A stretch of DNA of 27,317 nucleotides from SG8-32-3 sp964514055 (GTDB lineage Archaea > Thermoproteota > Bathyarchaeia > Bathyarchaeales > Bathycorpusculaceae), in NCBI GenBank assembly GCA_964514055.1, contig CAZEPB010000021.1:1-27317 (forward strand). Reading direction: 5' to 3'. Below are positions 7,970-15,257 of the stretch, one piece after another; within the stretch, counting starts at the first letter, position 1; the number at the start of each line of letters is the position of its first letter. The position numbers were made by a program, and so were the translations under genes. Below the pieces are notes generated by a model. That model was given only the letters and a program-made list of their open reading frames with translations. It was not told the DNA's origin and did not search any database.

Positions 7970-8131
7970 TTACAGCCAGTTTTGCCCAGTCTTCCTCTGC
8001 AAAACTATACGCTTCTCATAGTTTCGCCTGCTTCTAGCCTTTGGGCTGGGCTTGGCTTTTTCTTTAGCCTCGATCTTAGGCGTTTGCGCTCTTACTTTTC
8101 CAGCTTTGGATAGTGAGCCGTGTGTTGGCAT
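7970..8131 (-). CDS. rps30e: Small ribosomal subunit protein eS30
   Basis: This 53-residue ORF runs from ATG 8131 to the TAA at 7970-7972. It reads MPTHGSLSKAGKVR...QTPKI, then a K/A/P-rich stretch, then RSRRNYEKRIV...KTGQNW. It matches the eS30 family signature: the MP-HGSL-KAGKVR-QTP start and the RNRRNYEKR plus GQNW end. The protein is strongly basic, as expected for an rRNA-binding protein at the small-subunit decoding shoulder. A GGTG element lies about eight bases before the ATG, and TATA-like sequences occur at about 8170-8180 and 8150-8160. It is 93 bases upstream of elp3 on the same strand. Its small size makes it easy to miss. Confidence 0.93.
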   Translation of the reverse strand: MPTHGSLSKAGKVRAQTPKIEAKEKAKPSPKARSRRNYEKRIVLQRKTGQNWL

Positions 8132-8199
8132 GTTCTATGCACCTAAATCAGATAAAACATAACTGTAGCTCTTAAACTTTTACCCTGAGTTTTGCGGCA

Positions 8200-8225
8200 C
8201 TAGCGCGTGGAAAAGACTATAGCCC
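8200..8225 (+). repeat. Dispersed 26-bp intergenic motif, copy 2
   Basis: This copy matches copy 1 at 25 of 26 positions and copy 3 at 24 of 26. The core is GCGTGGAAAAG then ACTATAGCCC. It lies 69 bases upstream of the eS30 start (minus strand) and 77 bases before tRNA-Leu(CAG) (plus strand). Unlike copies 1 and 3 it is not followed by a CCTT..TATA..AAGG palindrome. Confidence 0.75.
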
Positions 8226-8252
8226 GCTGGCATGGAAATACTTAGTGGCAAC

Positions 8253-8261
8253 GTATTTATC
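8253..8261 (+). promoter_or_regulatory. TATA box for tRNA-Leu(CAG)
   Basis: GTATTTATC is centred about 45 bases before the mature tRNA 5' end. That predicts transcription starting near 8282 and a 5' leader of about 20 nt for RNase P removal. Confidence 0.45.
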
Positions 8262-8301
8262 AGTAAGAGTTATTTTCAATGGCTGCAAATGATGTTTCAG
8301 C

Positions 8302-8386
8302 GCAGAGGTCGCCGAGCCAGGTCAAAGGCGTAGGCTTCAGGAGCCTATCCCGTAGGGGTTCGTGGGTTCGAATCCCACCCTCTGCA
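8302..8386 (+). tRNA. tRNA-Leu (anticodon CAG)
   Basis: An 85-nt cloverleaf can be folded by eye. The acceptor stem is GCAGAGG/CCTCTGC with discriminator A at 8386. The D arm carries the AGCCAGGTCAAAGG block. The anticodon arm is TAGGC-TTCAGGA-GCCTA, giving anticodon CAG. A long class-II variable arm (TCCCGTAGGGGTTC) and the T arm GTGGG-TTCGAAT-CCCAC follow. There is no intron, and the CCA end is not encoded. T-rich sequence follows and could terminate transcription. The D-arm core and variable arm are the same as in the tRNA-Leu(CAA) at the right end of the window. Confidence 0.96.
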
Positions 8387-8394
8387 CTTTTGCT

Positions 8395-8922
8395 CTATTT
8401 TTGTTCACGTTTGAAACGTTTTATGCTTACGAACTTATATGCTATCGGAGAATAAACTGCCGCAACAACAAGCAGGATGATTCCAATAACCATTACTACT
8501 CGAGCGATGTCATTGGATATCCACTGCACCAAAAATCTGAGAAAATTGGGCAACACGTCCGCAAAATAAGTAAGTTCAAAGGGAAATACCACTAAGAGCC
8601 AAGCGAAACTAATAGTGATGAAAATAATTCCACCGAAAACATCAAAGAGGCGAGAAAGGAGTCTTTGACCAAGCACCCCTTCCAAGGCACCTGTAATAGC
8701 CCAAGCAATAAGATTCCCATAAAGCATAATCATCTCCAATGTGCCAAATGCTGCAGTGAAAAAGCCGGTTGACCACATCTGATGGGCAACGCAGTATAAC
8801 ATCATCAGGATACTAACCACAACAATAGCAATGCCTACGACACGCTCGTTAGGTGGGATACCTTTGTCCGCTTCTGCTTTAGCCCTAGAAAACCAGTTAT
8901 CAACAGTTTCTGTCTCATTCAA
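8395..8922 (-). CDS. Four-helix membrane protein of unknown function
   Basis: The 175-residue product has a charged N terminus (about 1-27) and membrane segments at about 28-47, 52-80, 92-113 and 137-163, ending in a basic tail (KRFKREQK) that should be cytoplasmic. The start is TTG 8922, preceded by AAGGATG about eight bases upstream; the nearby ATG is out of frame. Its stop lies nine bases after the tRNA-Leu gene, so the two are convergent. It marks the beginning of an AT-rich stretch of accessory genes. I do not recognise the family. Confidence 0.75.
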   Translation of the reverse strand: MNETETVDNWFSRAKAEADKGIPPNERVVGIAIVVVSILMMLYCVAHQMWSTGFFTAAFGTLEMIMLYGNLIAWAITGALEGVLGQRLLSRLFDVFGGIIFITISFAWLLVVFPFELTYFADVLPNFLRFLVQWISNDIARVVMVIGIILLVVAAVYSPIAYKFVSIKRFKREQK

Positions 8923-8975
8923 AATGGTTTCATCCTTGACGAATGCTTGTTCTTAACATTTCGATTTTTCATGAT

Positions 8976-9446
8976 TTAAGCTTGTAGGTTTTGTTTCAGG
9001 TTCTGGGCAAAATCTTCCGCATTTTTGAGGTCTTCAGCATTAGGCCTACCCTTATTCATTCCCCCAAAAAATTTCATAAAACTATTAGTGTTAAAACCTT
9101 TACATTGAAACTCGTCAACAATTATGTAACCTTTTGATTGCAGTTTCTCCCTAAGCGATAAGTGATCTTTAACGACTTTGGCTTCATTTGTCAATGCACT
9201 AGTTGAGAAGATGAATGCTTGCTTGTTGGTGACTGGTGGTAGTTTATCGGCAAGCACAAGCAGAGATTCATGGTGTTTTGCACTATATATCCCTGAGCCA
9301 AAGCCTACTAGACTATACTCTCGAAGCTCTTCAAGGTTTATTTGCTGTGGCGTTTTAATTTGGGCATCAAGAACTTTTGTGAAAACCTTAGCGATTTTCT
9401 CAGTATTCTTGTGATGATACGAAAACACAATCAATAGAGCCTTCAT
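8976..9446 (-). CDS. Flavodoxin-family protein
   Basis: This 156-residue protein (from ATG 9446) has the flavodoxin layout: a first strand MKALLIVFSYHHKNTEKIA, where the phosphate-binding loop would be SYHHKNT, a VGFGSGIYSAKHH segment matching the xGxGIY pattern of flavodoxin-like proteins, and a third strand AFIFSTSAL. FMN binding and an electron-transfer role are inferred from the family. A GTG three codons upstream (9455) is possible, but the ATG starts exactly at the first strand. It begins 13 bases after the stop of the hydrolase at 9460, so both probably share a transcript. Confidence 0.88.
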   Translation of the reverse strand: MKALLIVFSYHHKNTEKIAKVFTKVLDAQIKTPQQINLEELREYSLVGFGSGIYSAKHHESLLVLADKLPPVTNKQAFIFSTSALTNEAKVVKDHLSLREKLQSKGYIIVDEFQCKGFNTNSFMKFFGGMNKGRPNAEDLKNAEDFAQNLKQNLQA

Positions 9447-9459
9447 TGGTAACACAACA

Positions 9460-10404
9460 CTAGGTTTTGTTATGGTTAAGAATAAACTCGCTGATTTTCT
9501 GTTTGATCTCCTCTTTATGGCCTAACAATAAATGTCCACCAGTGCTAAAAGTTTGAAGTTCACTGTTTTTTATTCTTCTTGTCAGCGTTTTTGCCCCCTC
9601 AATAAGAGTAGCAGGGTCATCAACAGCGTTAATTATCAGAGTAGGTGATTCAATCTTTTCAAGGGACAAATTACCATTAATAGATGGGTTAGAAACAAAC
9701 AAATCAAACATAATACCTTCTGTTCGTTGTGATACAGGCAAAGCAGAAAAGTAAATGCCCTCCATTAGTTGGCTAATTTCGTGTCTTGACAAATCTCTAA
9801 GCACAGGTTTTGGAACGAACATCTTTAACATGGTCTTACCAAAGAGTTTCATCATAAGCCAATATAAAAAATTAAACTTGAACACAAATATTGGAGGGTG
9901 ACCAGAAGGGGTATCCATGGGCGCGTTAGGTGAAACAAGAATGAGGCCACTACAAGTTTCTGGATAATTAATAGCAAAATGAATAGCTGAAGTGCTTCCT
10001 GCTGAATTTCCAAACACGAATACTTTCTTAAGTTTAAGATGGTCAACTAGTTTTTTGTAGACTTGTGCTTGCAGTTTAGGAGAAGCATTATCAGGTTTAG
10101 AAGATTGCAAATAGCCAAACCTAGAAATAAACAGAAATTGATATCCATCTCCAAGATAATCCTTGGAAAGCCCAACTCCCTGATCCACACCACCAGTAAT
10201 ACCATGTGAAACCAAAACAGGTGGGCCTTCACCGCTCAGGAAATATTCAATATCCCCATATTGAGACTTATAAATATGGGAAGGAATTCGACTAAGTACT
10301 TCATAACGCTGTATCATAAACTTTCTAAAAACATTAAATAAAAAAATTAAAATTGCTGTACTTAAAAAAATCATCATTCCAAGAAGCAAATTGCCTGTAC
10401 TCAA
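9460..10404 (-). CDS. Membrane-anchored alpha/beta hydrolase
   Basis: The 314-residue protein has an N-terminal membrane anchor (about 5-25) and an alpha/beta-hydrolase domain. Visible features are the oxyanion loop VSHGITGG (65-72), the nucleophile elbow GNSAGS with Ser134, an acid in NAVDDPATL (Asp262 or 263) and the histidine in STGGHLLLGH (His291). The substrate is unknown; lipid, ester or lactone are all possible. The start is TTG 10404, with GGAG about 11 bases upstream; an ATG just upstream runs into a stop. The gene is AT-rich compared with the translation genes, and is followed by the flavodoxin gene. Confidence 0.88.
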   Translation of the reverse strand: MSTGNLLLGMMIFLSTAILIFLFNVFRKFMIQRYEVLSRIPSHIYKSQYGDIEYFLSGEGPPVLVSHGITGGVDQGVGLSKDYLGDGYQFLFISRFGYLQSSKPDNASPKLQAQVYKKLVDHLKLKKVFVFGNSAGSTSAIHFAINYPETCSGLILVSPNAPMDTPSGHPPIFVFKFNFLYWLMMKLFGKTMLKMFVPKPVLRDLSRHEISQLMEGIYFSALPVSQRTEGIMFDLFVSNPSINGNLSLEKIESPTLIINAVDDPATLIEGAKTLTRRIKNSELQTFSTGGHLLLGHKEEIKQKISEFILNHNKT

Positions 10405-10541
10405 AGAGTATTATTCTCCATTTTTGATTATCATATCTCGTTGCTGAAGTTCTTTTAATAATATATTATTTAGCAATAAAAGTAATCATAAATTTTTTTA
10501 TTCAAAATGCAAATAACATATTTCAAATTTGAGGAATGAAA

Positions 10542-10646
10542 ATGGATAAAAAAATTCTTTTTTATGGTGGTATTTTTGGTCCTTTAGTATTTTTATTAAA
10601 TGACGTTGTTGGCAGCTTAATTACACAAGATTATAGTTTTTGGTAA
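10542..10646 (+). pseudogene. 5' remnant of a DUF998-type membrane protein
   Basis: A 34-codon frame starts at ATG 10542, with GAGG seven bases upstream, and reads MDKKILFYGGIFGPLVFLLN then DVVGSLITQDYSFW before a TAA. The first helix and the GxxGPLxFLL...DYS pattern resemble the N terminus of DUF998 membrane proteins, which normally continue for about 200 residues. Here the rest is missing. Downstream, 10647-10748 is AT-rich; a second frame stays open to about 10751 but has no membrane character. In the whole gap 10405-10748 nothing else is seen apart from AT-rich promoter-like stretches near 10457-10468. It is probably a decayed gene. Confidence 0.45.
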
Positions 10647-10748
10647 AAAAGAGGTGGATGGCATAAATTTTTGTGAATTCAAAGTAAAAAACTGCAAAAT
10701 AAGCTTTCTATCCAACTATACTATAGAAGATTCCAACCAAAGTCTGCA

Positions 10749-11324
10749 TTAGAAGTCTTTACCCAAACGGTATGTTTTCTCTAGATACTTCTTTCGAGTT
10801 TCGTCATCAACTGCGTATAAATCATAAAAGGTAACGTAATCCACGTTTTGAACACCAAACGAATTTAACCATACATTGCCACCTAGTCTAAAAGCATCTC
10901 CCAAACCTGTTTCTTTATACCAAGCCTCTGGGAATCCTGTTGTATTAATAATCAGAGCCTTCTTGTGTTTTAAGAGCCCCTGATATCCGTTCTCAAATCC
11001 CTCATAAGCGAATCCATGAGAAAACACTCGCTCCATCCAACCTTTCAGAATGGCTGGGAAACTCGCTAATAACATTGGATGGATGAAAACCAACGCGTCT
11101 GCTGCCGCTATTTTCTTTTGCTGATCCAACACGTCTTGAGGCATTTGTCCTCCAGCGAATTGAGCAAAATCCTGAGTTTTCAACCGAGGATCAAATCTAA
11201 TGGCGTGTAGATCGACTACTTCAAAGCTATGTCCTCCATCCTTAAGTCCTTTAGTAAATGACTCCAAAACAGCGTGGTTGAACGATTGTGGATTAGGGTG
11301 TGCGTAAACTACTAAGACTTGCAT
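10749..11324 (-). CDS. NAD(P)H dehydrogenase (quinone)-like flavoprotein
   Basis: This 191-residue protein belongs to the flavodoxin-like NQO1/MdaB family: a first strand MQVLVVYAHPNPQSFNHAVL, where YAHPNPQSFN is the classic FMN/FAD-binding loop, DLHAIRFDPRL, an ADALVFIHPMLLASFPAILKGWMERVF block (the PxxxPxxLKGWxDRV signature) and FAYEG. The role is probably two-electron reduction of quinones or other electrophiles. A start at 11369 is open, but ATG 11324 fits the family and has a TATA-like AATTATCTC about 25 bases upstream. There are two flavodoxin-fold genes in this stretch; this one is monocistronic. Confidence 0.93.
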   Translation of the reverse strand: MQVLVVYAHPNPQSFNHAVLESFTKGLKDGGHSFEVVDLHAIRFDPRLKTQDFAQFAGGQMPQDVLDQQKKIAAADALVFIHPMLLASFPAILKGWMERVFSHGFAYEGFENGYQGLLKHKKALIINTTGFPEAWYKETGLGDAFRLGGNVWLNSFGVQNVDYVTFYDLYAVDDETRKKYLEKTYRLGKDF

Positions 11325-11501
11325 TTCTCTTTTTCTCACTTCTGTGTAGAGATAATTGATGGTGTTCATCGACGAATATTAGTTTTTTGTACGCGCGATC
11401 ATGCGCCACATATTTTTTTTGGTCCGCACCCGCAAATCCCCATTTTTTCCATCGAAAAACTTATTTTAAAAACAAATTAACTCAAATACCGTGGTTGTTT
11501 A

Positions 11502-11996
11502 ATGCTCGACATCCAAACTTCCATACAAACCATATCAATCGTTATCACAATGCTAAGTGTTACATTCGGTGTTGTAATAGGCATAGTTCAATTCAAAAAC
11601 CTGGTAAAAACGAGACGGATCCAACTCTACACCGAACTATTTAACAAGATAACAGAAAAGGAAATACTGCGAAATTTCACTGAAGTGCTTAAGGTCTGGA
11701 AATGGAAGGACCCTGACGACTTCTTTGAAAAGTACGGTCCAGAAAAACATCCTGATGACTTTGGGAAATTTGGATCATCTCTTGCTCATTTGGAGAATAT
11801 AGGACTCTTCGTGAAGGAAAAGCTGGTGGATAGGGAGTGGGTAGCTAATTTAGTCGGTTATATGGTTTTGGAATTTTGGGAAAAATATGAGCCGATAATT
11901 GTCAAGATGGGGGAACCATTTAACAATCCATGTATAACGCCCATGGCTAAATACCTCTATGAACAAATAAAGAGTGTGCGTCCAGGGGTTAGTTGA
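11502..11996 (+). CDS. Single-pass membrane protein, DUF4760-like
   Basis: The 164-residue protein has one N-terminal membrane helix (about 8-30) followed by KTRRIQLYTELFNKIT and a soluble helical domain. This layout, with a basic helix after the membrane segment and then a domain of predicted helices rich in W, F and E, resembles DUF4760-type proteins, whose function is not known to me. The ATG at 11502 lies about 35 bases after a TTATTTTAA TATA-like element (11460-11468), so the leader is short. The next gene (12042) follows on the same strand. Confidence 0.75.
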   Translation: MLDIQTSIQTISIVITMLSVTFGVVIGIVQFKNLVKTRRIQLYTELFNKITEKEILRNFTEVLKVWKWKDPDDFFEKYGPEKHPDDFGKFGSSLAHLENIGLFVKEKLVDREWVANLVGYMVLEFWEKYEPIIVKMGEPFNNPCITPMAKYLYEQIKSVRPGVS

Positions 11997-12041
11997 TGTC
12001 AGATGTTATTGGAATATAACGTGTGGAGAGTTGATTAAACT

Positions 12042-12407
12042 ATGGAAGATGTGAGAATAATCCTTTCAGCAATATGGGTAGCTCTAATGTTAACCTATCT
12101 TTTAGGAGATGTTTTGCGAATATATGCCGGTGACTTTACACCAGGACAGGTGGGAGGTACGCAATTAACTCAGACAATGCTAATGGTAATGGCAATAATA
12201 ATGCTGCTTCCGATTGCCATGAGTTTACTGTCCCTAACTATACCATATCCTGCGATTCGCTGGGCAAACATCATCGTAGCTATAGCCCTATTCATTTTCA
12301 ACATCGTTGGATTACCAGGCTACCCTGGAGCTTATGACAAATTCTTGATAATTGTAGGACTTGCAATTAACGCACTGACTATTTGGTATGCATGGAATTG
12401 GGTCTAA
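12042..12407 (+). CDS. DUF6326-type four-helix membrane protein
   Basis: This 121-residue membrane protein has helices at about 6-25, 43-66, 72-92 and 98-118. The segments MEDVRIILSAIWVALMLTYL, GDVLRIYAGDFTPG and TIPYPAIRWANIIVAI match the pattern I associate with DUF6326. The function is unknown. The ATG has no close ribosome site; GGAG lies 14 bases upstream. It is convergent with the hydrolase at 12432, and the 24-base spacer contains GATAGC, which pairs with GCTATC just inside the hydrolase end as a weak terminator hairpin. Confidence 0.8.
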   Translation: MEDVRIILSAIWVALMLTYLLGDVLRIYAGDFTPGQVGGTQLTQTMLMVMAIIMLLPIAMSLLSLTIPYPAIRWANIIVAIALFIFNIVGLPGYPGAYDKFLIIVGLAINALTIWYAWNWV

Positions 12408-12431
12408 ACAAGAAGGATAGCATACACTTCA

Positions 12432-13514
12432 TTATTTATTCAGGCTATCTTTCAAAACAACATTTATCAATAATTCTTCGTATCTCTTTTTTTCTTCCAT
12501 CATTGGCATATGCCCTGAATTTTCAAAAATGAACAACTTTTTACCTTTTTCAGCATCCAAGTTGTTATAAAATTTCTCAACAACCACTGTAGGAGTAGTC
12601 ATATCATATTTACCTTCAAAGAAGTATATGGGAACTTTAATGGATTGAATTTCTTTCGTAAGATTGACATTTTTCAATTCCTCCCACATTACATTATAAG
12701 TAAAATCAAATCCTTTGTTTCTGAATGTTCTAATTCCTTCTATTAATGAATATTCGGGCGAAGTCAAAAAGTCAAATGTTAAGATTATCAGATCCTTCAT
12801 AGACTTACTATGCAAGAATCCACCGTATTTACCAATATACGCAGCCATTTTTAGGAACTTTTTCGGTGATTCATAAGGTGGTGGACCTATTGCTTTTATT
12901 GCTATTTGCTTTTTTATGTCTCCAGATTTTTCGGCTTCTTCAACTATAAAATTATATGATGTTTTTTGTTGTTCATACTCGTTTATAATTTGTGCCACTC
13001 CGACATAAGCATGGATTTTCTCCGGATATCTGTACGCAGTTTTAATTCCTATCACTGTCCCTCCTGAGTGTCCAACAATGAAGACTTTTTGAGTGTGAAG
13101 TCTATTTCGTAAAAAGTCAATTAACTCATTGCAATCCTCAACAAATCTATCTAAAGTCATTGAATCAACTTGGATATCACTGTTAAATGATTTGCCAGCC
13201 CCTCGTTGATCCCAATGAACTACAGTAAAATGCTTAATCAACTCGGCATCATATTTGCGTGAGCTTGACATCCCCCACAAAGGCGCACCAGGACCACCAT
13301 GCAAAAATAGCAAAACTGGATTATTTTGATCTACACCTCTGATAAATATCCATTGTTTCAAATTGCCGAGTGCAATCTCCTCCAATGAACTTATGCCATT
13401 AGCGGTTTCTATTTTTGTTGAATTTCTCAAATGATTCTTATACAGTAATAATCCGATATAGAGAAGCAAGAAAAATCCTGCTATCGGTATGATAATTTGT
13501 AAGAATATAATCAA
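12432..13514 (-). CDS. Membrane-anchored alpha/beta hydrolase, proline-iminopeptidase-like
   Basis: After an N-terminal membrane helix (about 4-25), the 360-residue protein carries the proline iminopeptidase pattern: LHGGPGAP (71-78), HWDQRGAGKS (100-109), nucleophile elbow GHSGG with Ser150, an acid in EGKYDMTTP, and histidine in ENSGHMPMMEE. These proteins cleave N-terminal proline or related amides and esters; the true substrate is not visible. The start is TTG 13514 with a weak AAGGGA element; no ATG precedes the first conserved strand. The gene is AT-rich, in keeping with the 8.4-14 kb stretch. Confidence 0.92.
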   Translation of the reverse strand: MIIFLQIIIPIAGFFLLLYIGLLLYKNHLRNSTKIETANGISSLEEIALGNLKQWIFIRGVDQNNPVLLFLHGGPGAPLWGMSSSRKYDAELIKHFTVVHWDQRGAGKSFNSDIQVDSMTLDRFVEDCNELIDFLRNRLHTQKVFIVGHSGGTVIGIKTAYRYPEKIHAYVGVAQIINEYEQQKTSYNFIVEEAEKSGDIKKQIAIKAIGPPPYESPKKFLKMAAYIGKYGGFLHSKSMKDLIILTFDFLTSPEYSLIEGIRTFRNKGFDFTYNVMWEELKNVNLTKEIQSIKVPIYFFEGKYDMTTPTVVVEKFYNNLDAEKGKKLFIFENSGHMPMMEEKKRYEELLINVVLKDSLNK

Positions 13515-13772
13515 AGCAATTTCCCTTATTTGAAGAATTATTACATCACCATATAAATTATCTCATATTCTACCCATCCATATGTTTTAGATTATGGATT
13601 GAAAATTTAATAAAAAAATACAACCAGCGGAACTAATAGTCCGATGGGGGGCATAAGTGGTCTGTTTCTAGAGTGAACCCCCTTGGATGGGGTTTGTTCA
13701 CGCTGAGTGCGGCGTGTAAAGTGGATTAGTAATTCATAAAATCTAATAAAATAAAATTCCAAGCGTACGGTT
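13515..13772. other. Intergenic region with a strong hairpin
   Basis: No convincing gene. An AT-rich TATA-like element (about 13605-13616) is followed by GC-rich sequence that contrasts with its surroundings. Within it, 13673-13701 forms a hairpin with arms GTGAAC/GTTCAC plus CCCC/GGGG and a small asymmetric TTT bulge. This looks more like a structured RNA, or the end of a lost mobile element, than coding DNA. No transposase is nearby. Confidence 0.35.
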
Positions 13773-13919
13773 ATGTGCATCTTACCAAATTTCGCAACGC
13801 GTGACCTTACAGAACTTGAGCAAAAAAGAAAAAAAGAAACTAAGAAAGCCGAAGCTGAAACGGTGGAGATAATTATACCTGAGCAACTTTTGTTGGAGAA
13901 TTCGAAAATCCCAAAATAA
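13773..13919 (+). CDS. Possible 48-residue charged protein
   Basis: A short frame begins MCILPNFATRDLTELEQKRK, continues with a K/E-rich helix, and ends in a hydrophobic EIIIPEQLLLENSKIPK segment. It lies just after the hairpin-rich region and has no clear ribosome site. The amino-acid composition is protein-like (amphipathic charged helix then beta), but I recognise no family. It could also be the tail of a decayed gene. Confidence 0.3.
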   Translation: MCILPNFATRDLTELEQKRKKETKKAEAETVEIIIPEQLLLENSKIPK

Positions 13920-13936
13920 TGCTCAGCGTAGATTAG

Positions 13937-14128
13937 TCATGGCTTAGCTTTTTCTTTTTTCACCGCTTCGATGAAGCAGTTTTTATGATAGATTTTTCCA
14001 TAGTTTTCAGGTTTAATGTAGTAACTTGCTTCTGACCATTTCCACATTTGCCCTCGTGTGGGGTATTTGCCAACTAAAATGAAATCGTCAAATGCTTTTA
14101 CGGGTTTACCGCAGTATTCGCAGTCCAT
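13937..14128 (-). CDS. Small zinc-finger-like protein
   Basis: The 63-residue protein opens with a knuckle, MDCEYCGKPV, and ends with a second metal-ligand pair, YHKNCF, with aromatic-rich sequence between them (GQMWKWSEASYYIKPENYG). This suggests one zinc site built from CXXC and HXXC. The frame is open further upstream to an ATG at 14206 (89 residues), but the extra 26 residues lack domain character. A TATA-like CTTTTATCC near 14170-14178 favours the shorter form. No clear ribosome site supports either start. The function is unknown; a binding or adaptor role is only a guess. Confidence 0.7.
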   Translation of the reverse strand: MDCEYCGKPVKAFDDFILVGKYPTRGQMWKWSEASYYIKPENYGKIYHKNCFIEAVKKEKAKP

Positions 14129-14247
14129 GCTCGAACACACTTCTCTGCTGTTGTTGGTGGGTTTTAGGATAAAAGTTTTTGTTCCTAATTCAGGGAAAAT
14201 GTCCATTGGATATTGAGTTCAAATCCGCTGGAACCTTAAGTCCGCGC

Positions 14248-14772
14248 TTAGCTCCAGTAGAATTCGGGGAACATAGGCGCATAAAAGACGAAATGCACTA
14301 CCAAGAACACAAAAAACAGCGTGCCCAGCACTACTGCTTTGGTCTTGATAGGCCTTGCTAGCCTATACGTTACCAGTCCCCAGAAAAACAGGTACAGGTC
14401 ATTCGCGATAACGTAAATTGGAATGGTAGCTGCCTGTCCGTTCTTGGTAAGATGTTCTGCGTCGTTCATGAATGGAATCACGGCGCCGACGGCAAAGAAT
14501 ATGCCAAGCGCCAAAACCTGTAGAAACCACATGCGCTTTTTTTCGCCGTAGTCAAACAACTTGAAGGTAAGAAATAGTCCAAGTGCTGCCGCAGAGCCGT
14601 TGAGGATGTGCCCCCATATTGTAAAACCTGGTGGCATGTTAGGTCCGTAGGGTTGGAAGTTGAAACCGTAGATTATTGAAAGCACTCTGTCAAGGACCAT
14701 GAAAGAGAAGTAGAAAATGCCGATTGTCAGCAAGACAGCGGCTACTGTTTCTTTTTTGGGAACATTAACCAT
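14248..14772 (-). CDS. Four-helix membrane protein of unknown function
   Basis: The 174-residue protein has membrane segments at about 9-35, 52-72, 82-102 and 120-165 (the last probably two helices), with conserved-looking polar residues inside (HILNGSAA, FMNDAEHL, NDLYLFFWG). ATG 14772 lies about 24 bases after TTTTATAAA (14792-14800), predicting a leaderless mRNA. It is encoded divergently from the zinc miniprotein and heliorhodopsin unit. I do not recognise the family; relation to the rhodopsin is not shown by sequence. Confidence 0.75.
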   Translation of the reverse strand: MVNVPKKETVAAVLLTIGIFYFSFMVLDRVLSIIYGFNFQPYGPNMPPGFTIWGHILNGSAAALGLFLTFKLFDYGEKKRMWFLQVLALGIFFAVGAVIPFMNDAEHLTKNGQAATIPIYVIANDLYLFFWGLVTYRLARPIKTKAVVLGTLFFVFLVVHFVFYAPMFPEFYWS

Positions 14773-15063
14773 GAAGATAATTAAGCGAACGTTTTATAAA
14801 ATTATTCACGGGTTTGGCAAACAGCGCACTTTGGCAAAAGAAAAAGCTGCGCGTTCAAATCCCAACCCCCTCGCTTTGCCTCTTTTGCTAATTAAGACCT
14901 GATTAGTTCTATTCTCTATTTGCAGGCGCTTTCATTAAAAACAGTATTTTTGTTGTTGCCACTAAGCAGTCACAAATTCTTAAATTATATCAGAACGAAG
15001 TAAGTATCGAGAACCCATTATGGTTTACTATTTTGAGATAAGCAAATAGGAGGTGAGGCTGCC
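14773..15063. other. Divergent promoter region
   Basis: This region contains the minus-strand promoter of the membrane protein (TATA at 14792-14800) and, near 14980-14990, AAATTATAT, which is the best TATA for the zinc miniprotein (predicted start near 15011). A frame from 14771 to 14902 on the plus strand is open for 44 codons but has no ribosome site. No other gene is seen. Confidence 0.45.
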
Positions 15064-15165
15064 TTGAAATGTGGCTTGTGTGGTGCAGAAGTCAAAGAAC
15101 AACCAAAAATCACTGCAGATGGAAAATGCTCGGTTTGTGGTGCCAAATTGGCAGTTAAGAAATAG
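15064..15165 (+). CDS. 33-residue double-CXXC zinc miniprotein
   Basis: The frame starts at TTG 15064 and ends at TAG 15163-15165. It reads MKCGLCGAEVKEQPKITADG then KCSVCGAKLAVKK. Two CXXC pairs (residues 3-6 and 22-25) separated by about 15 residues make a complete zinc ribbon, with little else in the protein. A perfect AGGAGGTGA ribosome site lies at 15048-15056, seven bases before the TTG, which makes translation very likely. It is 92 bases upstream of the heliorhodopsin, which has the same kind of strong site. The intervening T-rich stretch (15201-15222) may end part of the transcripts. A partner or regulator of the rhodopsin is an inference from position. Confidence 0.8.
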   Translation: MKCGLCGAEVKEQPKITADGKCSVCGAKLAVKK

Positions 15166-15181
15166 AAACGCGAATTTTTGC

Positions 15182-15222
15182 AAATATAATTAATAATCGG
15201 TTTCTATTTTCTTTCTTTTTTT
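15182..15222 (+). promoter_or_regulatory. TATA-like element and T-rich tract between miniprotein and heliorhodopsin
   Basis: AAATATAATTAATA (15182-15195) could start heliorhodopsin transcription near 15212. TTTCTATTTTCTTTCTTTTT (about 15201-15220) is a typical archaeal T-tract terminator. The two genes could therefore be read both together and separately. Confidence 0.35.
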
Positions 15223-15257
15223 GGTGAAATTTTTCAAATCTAATAGGAGGTGATTGA

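Noticed and set aside
8387..14200. Attachment-site repeat of the tRNA-Leu 3' end
   Set aside because: I scanned by eye for the last 15-20 bases of the tRNA and found no second copy.
14845..14880. tRNA-like T-loop sequence GCGTTCAAATCC
   Set aside because: The flanking bases do not pair as a T stem and no acceptor or anticodon arm is found; not a tRNA.
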